NCBI GenBank assembly: GCA_913040875.1
Contig: CAJWHX010000118.1
Span: 1-8,851, forward strand
Length of the DNA: 8,851 nucleotides
From: an uncultured Pseudomonadota bacterium
GTDB taxonomy: Bacteria; Myxococcota; UBA796
Direction of reading: 5' to 3'
Positions 1 through 5,703 of this stretch are shown here, piece after piece. Position numbers and translations under genes: made by a program. The notes below the pieces were generated by a model that saw nothing but the letters and a program-made list of their open reading frames with translations, ran no database searches and had not been told where the DNA came from. Positions within the stretch are counted from its first letter, which is position 1, and every line of letters begins with the position of its first letter.

Positions 1-188
1 AATCCAAAATAGTCATATGCAAAGTCTCTATTGTATATAATTTTTGAGTCTAATAACTCTGAGTTTTTCTTAATCACCTTCATTACTTCATCAGATAATA
101 AAGGTGCTTTTTTTCCAGTAATTGGATTTACATACTCATGCAAATCTTTCATCGTTTCTGAAAAAGATTTGAGAGTATTTTTGTGAAG
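1..188 (-). CDS. nrdA: Class I ribonucleoside-diphosphate reductase large subunit, internal fragment
   Basis: The minus-strand frame from 188 to the window edge gives 62 residues that match the eukaryotic-type class I reductase alpha chain just after its ATP-cone domain. From memory, the pattern LHKxTxKxFS..M.DL..Y.NP..GK..P, followed by IIYNRDFAYDYFG, lines up without gaps with human RRM1 (LHKETKKVFSDVM and IIYDRDFSYNYFG). The enzyme reduces ribonucleotides to deoxyribonucleotides in the cytosol and is often carried by large DNA viruses and phages. The ATP-cone and the true start are missing: the homologous frame disappears at about 185-200, where cytochrome sequence begins, and a stop lies just upstream in this frame. 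An ATG at 152 is in frame, but the family match continues before it, so it is probably an internal methionine. GC is about 25%, far below the adjacent cytochrome gene. The rest of the gene lies beyond the window. The family call is firm; the viral origin is inference. Confidence 0.82.
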
Positions 189-1582
189 ATATAGTGTAGA
201 TTCTCTCGATTACCTGAACTCGGGTTCTCTATGGGGAAGCCGAACAGGTGTTGTATCGCCTCCGTATCATGAGTTGCATGATGTGCGGCTGCTTCAGACA
301 GCTGTTGGACGACAAGTGAGAATGTGGTGATGGGTACGCTCGATGGGTTTGTCATCCAGTCCTTACCACGCCCTCCGAATAGCCCTCGCAATCCATACAG
401 GTCTGATTCGATTCCATCGATGTTGTCTACAGAAAAACGATAATGAGTTAAGTGTGACAGCTGTTTTGCAAATAGATCTGCCGTGACTATTTTTGGTTCC
501 TCAACATTTCGATAGGATTCATCATCGAATATTGAACGAAGGAGCGGTTTGATGGTATACCCAGATTCTACAAAGGCAGCCAGATGTGGTTGCCATCTAG
601 ACCAGTCTTCGACCTGTACAGGTTGATGTGTCATTTGTGACATGGTTCTTTGAACCAGACAGGTGTACAAAGCTGGGTCTTGTGCAATGCTATCACCCAA
701 ATCAGATAAGGAGGAGATTGGGCTTCCAAAGTATGCCGGTCCAACACCAGTTTGTTCTACCCAATGCATCTCGCGTTCTGGATGATAGGAGAATTGTTCT
801 TCCAGTGAAAACCGAAAATGACGATACAGCCCCCAAAAGTTTGCTGCCAGAGGGTCTAGGTCTACATGACAACTCACACAGGTTGGACTGGTCGTGAGGG
901 CTTCAAAGACCCCTTCTTCATCTAGGAGGTTCAGTTCTCGGTCTACATTGATTCTTCTCTCCAAAAAGTCATTGCAAAGGAGCATTTTACTGATGACGTT
1001 GGCACGACCTCTTTGAGCATTTGTTAAGGTGGAATTGTATCTCCACCACAACCCATTGTTCACCAAAACGCCTGCAGCTGGCCGGTCATCTGTATACTGC
1101 ACCTTTTGCCATCCACCTGTTGGATCTGACCAGTCGTAGCTGACAGGTGACCACTGTGCTAACGTGGAATTCGACATTGTCCAGTCACCGGTAACAATCT
1201 CAGAATAAGGTAAATCTGACCGTGTGATCTCTGCCAACATTTGTAGCGGTTCTTGTCCGAGAGCAGTTAGTAGATCAAAGATTTGAGTTGAATCGCTGAA
1301 TGCATATTCATGATCGGTGTGGTCATATTCTACCACCTCTGTTTTCCACACACCAGCCATCAAACTGGCATATTGCTCTCCGACATGTGAATCATCCAGT
1401 AGATTGTCAAGCATTCTATTTAGGTTATCTTTATTTTTCGCTACTGAAGAGAGTTCTTCCAAATCGGGTCTGTGACCTCGTACATCCAAACTGGCACGAG
1501 TCAATATCTGTTGTCGGATCTCAGAGGTTGAATCATGAGTTCCACAGCCAAGAGTTATCATTGTTATGAGACCAATGAGCAT
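149..1582 (-). CDS. Planctomycete-type cytochrome lipoprotein (DUF1549/DUF1592/DUF1588-like), 3' end replaced
   Basis: This is a probable periplasmic, membrane-anchored single-heme protein. The ATG at 1582 is preceded by AAGGA (spacing 4) and gives the leader MLIGLITMITLGC, with a lipoprotein cysteine at residue 13. An upstream ATG at 1633 would add basic residues but has no ribosome site. Residues 31-44 (SLDVRGHRPDLEEL) match the start of DUF1549. A DUF1592-like PL....E..RSDLPYSEI block, a GVLVNNGLWWRY block and the heme motif CVSCH (residues 235-239) followed by LDPLA are DUF1592/DUF1588-like. The plus-strand paralog at 2619-4124 has the same blocks at the same positions (SLD at residue 31 in both, heme Cys at 235 against 234), which supports this start. 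Homology ends near residue 465. The final residues SNLFQKR are out-of-frame nrdA sequence, and about 40-45 C-terminal residues present in the paralog are missing. Its electron partner or substrate is unknown. Confidence 0.8.
   Translation of the reverse strand: MLIGLITMITLGCGTHDSTSEIRQQILTRASLDVRGHRPDLEELSSVAKNKDNLNRMLDNLLDDSHVGEQYASLMAGVWKTEVVEYDHTDHEYAFSDSTQIFDLLTALGQEPLQMLAEITRSDLPYSEIVTGDWTMSNSTLAQWSPVSYDWSDPTGGWQKVQYTDDRPAAGVLVNNGLWWRYNSTLTNAQRGRANVISKMLLCNDFLERRINVDRELNLLDEEGVFEALTTSPTCVSCHVDLDPLAANFWGLYRHFRFSLEEQFSYHPEREMHWVEQTGVGPAYFGSPISSLSDLGDSIAQDPALYTCLVQRTMSQMTHQPVQVEDWSRWQPHLAAFVESGYTIKPLLRSIFDDESYRNVEEPKIVTADLFAKQLSHLTHYRFSVDNIDGIESDLYGLRGLFGGRGKDWMTNPSSVPITTFSLVVQQLSEAAAHHATHDTEAIQHLFGFPIENPSSGNRENLHYIFTKILSNLFQKR
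166..200. other. Junction between AT-rich nrdA sequence and bacterial cytochrome gene
   Basis: Two overlapping minus-strand frames change meaning here. Above about 200 the cytochrome frame aligns with its paralog (ENLHYIFTKIL against ERLVVLNRMIL). Below about 188 a different frame carries nrdA homology (LHKNTLKSF). GC also drops sharply. The exact breakpoint cannot be fixed, because both frames remain plausible over roughly 20-30 bases. Confidence 0.75.
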
Positions 1583-1586
1583 ACGT

Positions 1587-1592
1587 TCCTTT
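1587..1592 (-). promoter_or_regulatory. Ribosome binding site AAAGGA that selects the ATG at 1582
   Basis: The minus strand reads AAAGGA, four bases and then ATG. The alternative in-frame ATGs further upstream (1633, 1681, 1705) have no comparable site. Choosing 1582 also puts the DUF1549-like block and heme motif at the same residue numbers as in the paralog. Confidence 0.6.
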
Positions 1593-1610
1593 ATATTGAT
1601 TGCGATGTTG

Positions 1611-1622
1611 AAAGGTACCTTT
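1611..1622. repeat. Perfect 12-bp palindrome AAAGGTACCTTT, possible operator
   Basis: The sequence equals its own reverse complement over 12 bases. It lies 29-40 bases upstream of the minus-strand cytochrome start, in the divergent promoter region. That position would suit a dimeric regulator or be a chance palindrome. No second copy was noticed in the region. Confidence 0.35.
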
Positions 1623-1833
1623 TTTACAACCATTTTATCAAATGTTGGGTCAAAATATGATTGATGTGTACTTTTCTGCATAAAGTGATGATCCCAATGA
1701 AGCACGGTGGCTCCTCACAGTTGTTCCATGGTATTTCATGGCACAGAACAGCATGTCCAGTCGAAAGTAGGCTTATATTCTATGCACCTGTCATCATCTT
1801 TCTATTCTGGTATTCAGAGGTTATATTGGACTT

Positions 1834-2622
1834 ATGGGAATGTATTTTTTGTTAACCTTGTCTTGCGCAACCTATCAATCCAACTTTGATACCTCCATCG
1901 ATGAAGTCAATAGTACGGAAGACTTTGACGTCACTGCTGGTGCACTTCAAGAATCCATCGGGTGGTTCTTTACCGAGGTTGGCGCAATTCGCCTTTCAGA
2001 CTTGTTGAAATTTGAAGCCGATATTGTTTTCATTGATTCCATGTGTCCAGAGCCATTTCCCGGAGTCTTTCAGACGACTGCATGGAATGCCAATTGTACG
2101 ACTGGATCCGACGTGTTGTTTGAAGGACGATCTCAGGCTTTGTATTTTGAAAACCGTGAATGGGAATCCGAAGAGTACGAACAAGTAGCCACCTTCATTA
2201 GTGCCTATTCGATTGGGTCCTCGGTTGACGATTGGTTTGTGATGGTCAATGGATATGGAGACATCAGAAAAAATCAAACGGAAGATTGGCTTGAAGTTGT
2301 GGGTACCTTTGATCAAATGGGAACCGAGTTGGTTTGGCCATCCACATTTCAATCGATTGCGTTGAAACTTGAACGGCAGGACGAACAGCTTACCTTGGAA
2401 GGGGGGATATCCCAGTCAGACAGATTTAAATGGCCGATTGTAGGAGTTCTGTTGGAGTCGTGCACCTTAGACGCTTCATCGATCGAATGTACGGCTTTGG
2501 TCCAAACAGTTTCAGGGAAGCGGATTGAATTAGCCATTGCTGGTGCACACGAAGACTGTACCCCCACCGACTACGGTTCCATTTGTTGGGATGTGTCAGA
2601 TATTTGGAGTATGTCTTGGTGA
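1834..2622 (+). CDS. Secreted lipoprotein of unknown function with three cysteine pairs
   Basis: I do not recognise this 262-residue protein. The leader MGMYFLLTLSC gives a very short hydrophobic segment and a candidate lipidated Cys11. The next stretch is acidic and Ser/Thr-rich (residues 15-35), like a linker. Six further cysteines fall in close pairs: C71/C88, C210/C219 and C242/C251, suggesting three disulfides and an extracytoplasmic location. The body has many alternating hydrophobic residues and aromatic positions and is probably beta-rich; no known domain or catalytic motif is visible. The ATG at 1834 is the first in-frame ATG after a stop at 1768. AGAGG at 1816-1820 is a little far away (13 bases), and ATG 1840 is an alternative. 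The stop overlaps the start of the next cytochrome gene, so the two are probably translated together. An accessory or binding subunit for the cytochrome/DUF1501 module is a guess from context. Confidence 0.7.
   Translation: MGMYFLLTLSCATYQSNFDTSIDEVNSTEDFDVTAGALQESIGWFFTEVGAIRLSDLLKFEADIVFIDSMCPEPFPGVFQTTAWNANCTTGSDVLFEGRSQALYFENREWESEEYEQVATFISAYSIGSSVDDWFVMVNGYGDIRKNQTEDWLEVVGTFDQMGTELVWPSTFQSIALKLERQDEQLTLEGGISQSDRFKWPIVGVLLESCTLDASSIECTALVQTVSGKRIELAIAGAHEDCTPTDYGSICWDVSDIWSMSW
2606..2609 (+). promoter_or_regulatory. Ribosome binding site GGAG that selects GTG 2619
   Basis: GGAG lies nine bases before the GTG at 2619, inside the end of the preceding gene. It favours this GTG over the upstream in-frame ATG at 2583. 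The resulting leader puts the lipoprotein cysteine at residue 14, as in the divergent paralog. The start and the previous stop share the bases GTGA. Confidence 0.7.
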
Positions 2623-4124
2623 ATCCTATATTTGTTGCATTGTTCACATTGATGTCGTGCTCGTCTTCAGATGATACGTTGTCCAATACAGCGTTGTTGA
2701 CGCGGGTGTCATTAGATCTTCGCGGCTTCAGACCGTCGATAGAAGAGCTTGATGCTTCGATGAACAACCGTTGGTCTCTAGAGCAAACTGTCGACCAGTA
2801 CCTTACAGATCCAAATTTTCCTAGGGTAACCGCTGAACGATGGGCTCCTATTTTTGATACACGTAGAGATGAGACCCTTTATCCGGCTGAATTATTTGGG
2901 TTGGACAACGAGTTTCGTTTTGCCTATGCGGTTGGGGATGAACCCCTTCGAATTTATGAAGAGGTGATTCGGCGAAACTTGCCATGGTCGACTGTTCTAG
3001 AAGCCGATTGGACCATGTTGAACAATGATTTGATGTCTGTTTATCCGGCGATGTGGGTTGGTGTACCACCCGAGTCAGATTCGGACTGGTCGGTGGCGCG
3101 TTACTTAGATGGTCGTCCTGCGGGTGGTGTTTTGGTGTCCAACGGGATGTGGTGGAGGTACGAAACCTCTTTAAACAATGCGTCGCGACAAAGAGCGAAT
3201 CAAGTGACACGAATATTTCTGTGCAGTGATTATCTCGAGATGCCGGTCTCATTCGACTCTACAGTGGATTTGACCAGCGAGGATGCAGTGGATTCAGCCA
3301 TCAAAGAAGATCCTGGATGTGTTGCCTGCCATGCAACCCTCGATCCTCTGGCGGCCTTCATGGGAGGGGTGTTTGCCCGTCGAAAATCTGACCCCGATGA
3401 GATGATTTATTATCACCCGGAGCGGGAGAATCTCTCCAGTACACAATTGGGTGTCGATCCGATGTGGAATGGGGAATCAGGTCAGACACTTGGAGACCTA
3501 GGTGCTTTACTGGTGAACGATTCTAGGTTCTTTACCTGTGCAACATCGCAAGTATTGGACAGTCTATTGGGCGGCACCTCAGATGTGGACATTCAAGAGC
3601 TGTCGAGTAAATGGACACAGGACTGGAAGATGTCGATGACTCGATTGGTTCGAGAGATCGTATTGTCGGAAGCCTATACAGATCGATGGCTGAACTCTGA
3701 GACCGAATGGAATACAGTCACACTGCATCAACTGGAGCGTCAAGTAGAGTATCTAACGGGGTTTACCCTCAGTATTGATTCCTATCCGTTTCTTCGTGCG
3801 GACCAGCGAGGCGTTGCCAATATGATTAATGGGGAGGGCTTTTCCATCCCGTTGGTGCTGGTTCAACAAGAATTGGCACACTTGTCCGCTCGTTATTGGA
3901 TGCTTGAATCCAATCAGCGTCCTTTCGATGTAGAGACGATCGATAAACCAAAGGAGCGTCTGGTCGTACTCAATAGAATGATTTTGGGCATAGAGCCAAC
4001 TGCCGAAGAATTGGCCGATTGGGAGCAATACATTGATTTGCTTCGAACGGAGCTACCGATCAATGAAATTTGGGCTTCGATTGCGACAGTTATGATGCAA
4101 GACCCTCGGTTTTTGGTGTACTGA
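2619..4124 (+). CDS. Planctomycete-type cytochrome lipoprotein (DUF1549/DUF1592/DUF1588-like), complete paralog
   Basis: This 501-residue protein starts at GTG 2619. Its leader VNPIFVALFTLMSC ends in a lipoprotein cysteine (C14). SLDLRGFRPSIEEL (31-44) is DUF1549-like. PLRIYEEVIRRNLPWS (109-124) followed by ADWTMLN resembles DUF1592. GGVLVSNGMWWRYETSLNNA (169-188) and the heme motif CVACH (234-238) with LDPLA (241-245) resemble DUF1588. The stretch around 296-318 (LLVNDSRFFTC...) resembles DUF1585. The C-terminal end (RMILGIEPTAEELADW ... MMQDPRFLVY) resembles the closing segment of DUF1553 proteins. It is therefore a compact composite of modules that planctomycetes often spread over longer proteins. 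One CxxCH implies a single covalent c-type heme in the periplasm. The donor, acceptor and substrate are unknown. It overlaps the upstream lipoprotein (GTGA) and the downstream DUF1501 gene (TGATG), so the three products are probably made in fixed proportion. Confidence 0.85.
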   Translation: MNPIFVALFTLMSCSSSDDTLSNTALLTRVSLDLRGFRPSIEELDASMNNRWSLEQTVDQYLTDPNFPRVTAERWAPIFDTRRDETLYPAELFGLDNEFRFAYAVGDEPLRIYEEVIRRNLPWSTVLEADWTMLNNDLMSVYPAMWVGVPPESDSDWSVARYLDGRPAGGVLVSNGMWWRYETSLNNASRQRANQVTRIFLCSDYLEMPVSFDSTVDLTSEDAVDSAIKEDPGCVACHATLDPLAAFMGGVFARRKSDPDEMIYYHPERENLSSTQLGVDPMWNGESGQTLGDLGALLVNDSRFFTCATSQVLDSLLGGTSDVDIQELSSKWTQDWKMSMTRLVREIVLSEAYTDRWLNSETEWNTVTLHQLERQVEYLTGFTLSIDSYPFLRADQRGVANMINGEGFSIPLVLVQQELAHLSARYWMLESNQRPFDVETIDKPKERLVVLNRMILGIEPTAEELADWEQYIDLLRTELPINEIWASIATVMMQDPRFLVY

Positions 4125-5350
4125 TGACGACCCGGCGTAATTTACTCAAGAGGTGTATACAGGGAGCATTTGTTGGACTCTCTCCCTCTAGCATTGCATT
4201 TGGCGAGTCTACTTCCCACAATTTGATTTGGATCACCTGCTTTGGAGGATGGGATCCAACGAGGGCTTTGGTTCCAGCATTTGATTCTCCATTGGTCAAT
4301 CTAGAGCCCATAGCTGAGCCGATGACATTTGGTGGACTTAGACTGGTTGATCATCCTGGAAGACCCAGCGTACGTGAGTTTTTTCAGCAGTACTCCGATT
4401 TGGCAACGGTTGTACATGGTGTGTTGACGCCTTCTGTGGCACATGAAGCGTGTTTGCAACTGATTCGAACGGGGGTTCCTTTTGGTCAGGCAGATTGGCC
4501 AACCATCCTCGCCAGTGAACTATTTGCCCATTATCCCATACCACACATGGTGCTCAGCGGACATGCGTTTCCAGGAGATCTGGGGCATATGGTTGCTCGT
4601 ACAGGGTCTGGAGAACAGCTGAAGGCTCTTTTGAATGGGACACTGTCAGATTCATCTGATGTATTTGTATCTGCAACTACGCAAAGATTGAGAACAGCCG
4701 AGTCTCAGATGCGTCAGCGTAGGTTGAGTCAATTAATTGAACAAAGTAATCAGGACCCGATGGCACTGTTGATGCTTGAGCAGTTTGAATCGAACACATT
4801 GAGTGCGGATGTGTTGCGGTCTAAGGAATCGGCGCTCAACTGGAATGTCGACGGGTCATTCTTTGGAGATTGCTTGACGGCGGTTGATTTACTGCGGGAA
4901 GGGGTGACTCCATGTATCTCGATTGAACACCCCGCCTTATGGGATTCACATTCGAGCAATGCTGTATACCAGCACTGGTTGTGGGAAGAGTTGTTCTCAG
5001 GTCTACTGATGTTGTGCAATGAACTGAAAACCACTTCAACGTCCTCTGGAAACCTATTGAACAATACGACCATCGTTGTGGCCTCAGACATGGGGCGTGC
5101 GCCAAGATTGAACTCCAGTCAAGGTAAAGATCATTGGCCGTATTCCTCTTTGCTGGTGTTGTCCAATCAGATGGAAGGGCAGCGTTCAATTGGAGGGTAT
5201 GACGATGGATTTCAGGGGGAATCATTGTCGACGGGATTCGGACTCAACAGTGACCAGCAGCTCACAGCCGCTCATTTTGGACATGCTTTATTGGATGTGT
5301 GGGGTATATCTCACCCCAACAATCCGGTTGTACATTCAATATTTGAATGA
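4124..5350 (+). CDS. DUF1501 family protein, Tat-exported
   Basis: The protein has 408 residues. The ATG at 4124 shares its A with the TGA of the cytochrome gene (TGATG), a coupled start; the open frame further upstream lies inside that gene. The N-terminus TRRNLLK followed by a hydrophobic stretch to about residue 27 is a twin-arginine signal, as usual for this family. DUF1501 proteins have an alkaline phosphatase/sulfatase-like fold. Signature blocks are visible: GGWD (41-44), WDSH (273-276, usually WDTH), SDMGRAPRLN (321-330, usually TEFGR.P..N) and GKDHWPY (334-340, usually GRDHWP). The Glu-to-Asp and Phe-to-Met changes in the third block are departures from the consensus as I recall it. 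The reaction is not established for the family. Its genetic partnership with heme-bearing DUF1549/1592-type proteins, seen here as direct overlap, suggests a shared periplasmic process. Confidence 0.88.
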   Translation: MTTRRNLLKRCIQGAFVGLSPSSIAFGESTSHNLIWITCFGGWDPTRALVPAFDSPLVNLEPIAEPMTFGGLRLVDHPGRPSVREFFQQYSDLATVVHGVLTPSVAHEACLQLIRTGVPFGQADWPTILASELFAHYPIPHMVLSGHAFPGDLGHMVARTGSGEQLKALLNGTLSDSSDVFVSATTQRLRTAESQMRQRRLSQLIEQSNQDPMALLMLEQFESNTLSADVLRSKESALNWNVDGSFFGDCLTAVDLLREGVTPCISIEHPALWDSHSSNAVYQHWLWEELFSGLLMLCNELKTTSTSSGNLLNNTTIVVASDMGRAPRLNSSQGKDHWPYSSLLVLSNQMEGQRSIGGYDDGFQGESLSTGFGLNSDQQLTAAHFGHALLDVWGISHPNNPVVHSIFE

Positions 5351-5374
5351 GACAATGTAGGATGCTCAGTTAGA

Positions 5375-5408
5375 TACATGGTTTCATAAGAATCCGTTAA
5401 ACTATGTA
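5375..5408 (+). terminator. Hairpin between the DUF1501 gene and the next operon
   Basis: TACATGGTTT (5375-5384) pairs with AAACTATGTA (5399-5408) over ten positions, with one G-T wobble and a 14-base loop. CTCA at 5365-5368 and TGAG at 5410-5413 could extend it through an internal loop. No T-run follows, so it is not a standard intrinsic terminator. It could be a weak terminator, an RNA-stabilising end, or a leader structure for the gene at 5433. Confidence 0.35.
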
Positions 5409-5421
5409 GTGAGCAATGTTT

Positions 5422-5428
5422 GAGGTGA
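5422..5428 (+). promoter_or_regulatory. Strong ribosome binding site GAGGTGA ahead of ATG 5433
   Basis: GAGGTGA matches the 16S rRNA tail over seven bases and sits four bases before ATG 5433 (seven from the GAGG core). A site this good in front of a 16-codon frame is the main reason to think a real, longer gene begins here. Confidence 0.6.
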
Positions 5429-5432
5429 CGAT

Positions 5433-5695
5433 ATGTCAGAATCCACCACTCCGATAGCCCGATATGCAACCAAAAAACTTTAGTGAAATCAGTGACTCAA
5501 TCATTGTATGAACCAGTCGGCGTGGTTTCCGATGCCTTCTTTGGAGTGGTCAATCTTGTCGGTTGGATAGTATACAATGACCAATCGTCGTGGCAGATGT
5601 ATTGGCTTGAGAGTTATATTTTGATACAGCGAAGATATGACGAGGATTCTAATGAACCTGATTACAATTGCTTCGTTCAAGTCTGTATATTGTAG
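5433..5695 (+). CDS. Small protein gene apparently split by a frameshift at an A6 run
   Basis: A frame opens at ATG 5433 behind a strong ribosome site and stops after 16 codons (TAG 5481-5483). A second frame, offset by -1, is open through that point and runs to TAG 5693-5695; it could also restart at GTG 5483, which overlaps the stop as TAGTG. The frames meet at the A6 run 5472-5477. One extra A, or a -1 slip, would join them into one protein of about 87 residues starting MSESTTPIARYATKK. Its middle (VGVVSDAFFGVVNLVGWIVY) is hydrophobic enough to be membrane-associated, and the C-terminal part is polar. I do not recognise it. The final stop overlaps the ribosome site of the ATPase gene, eight bases before its start, as in an operon. 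Possible explanations are a homopolymer sequencing error, a real mutation, programmed slippage, or two coupled small frames. Confidence 0.42.
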
Positions 5696-5703
5696 GAGTC
5701 TAC

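Larger units (their letters stand above)
1583..1833. promoter_or_regulatory. Divergent intergenic region between the two cytochrome transcription units
   Basis: These 251 bases separate the minus-strand cytochrome gene from the plus-strand lipoprotein operon and must hold both promoters. On the minus strand, TTGACC at 1653-1648 could be a -35 element, but no convincing -10 lies at the right distance. On the plus strand, TATATT at 1774-1779 resembles a -10 element without a good -35. A perfect 12-base palindrome lies at 1611-1622. The short open frames here lack ribosome sites and recognisable products. Shared control of the two paralogs is inferred only from the arrangement. Confidence 0.5.

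Noticed and set aside
149..152. ATGA overlap between the end of the cytochrome frame and ATG 152 of the nrdA frame, which looks like translational coupling.
   Set aside because: NrdA homology extends upstream of this ATG (LHKNTLKSF), and the cytochrome's last residues are not cytochrome sequence. The overlap is a by-product of the join.
1624..1653. TTGACC followed by TTGTAA as a minus-strand promoter.
   Set aside because: The -35 is good but the -10 matches poorly, so it was mentioned only as a possibility in the intergenic entry.
1661..1855. Short plus-strand frames in the divergent intergenic region.
   Set aside because: They have no ribosome site and no recognisable product, and they overlap the start of the lipoprotein gene in another frame.
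4836..5225. Antisense open frame of 129 codons within the DUF1501 gene.
   Set aside because: It lies entirely opposite a well-supported gene, has no ribosome site or recognisable domain, and its composition follows from the coding strand.
5471..5478. Classical programmed -1 frameshift heptamer.
   Set aside because: In the initial frame the two AAA codons follow a C, so the first tRNA would re-pair with CAA. This is weaker than the dnaX-type A AAA AAG, so slippage is kept only as one option.
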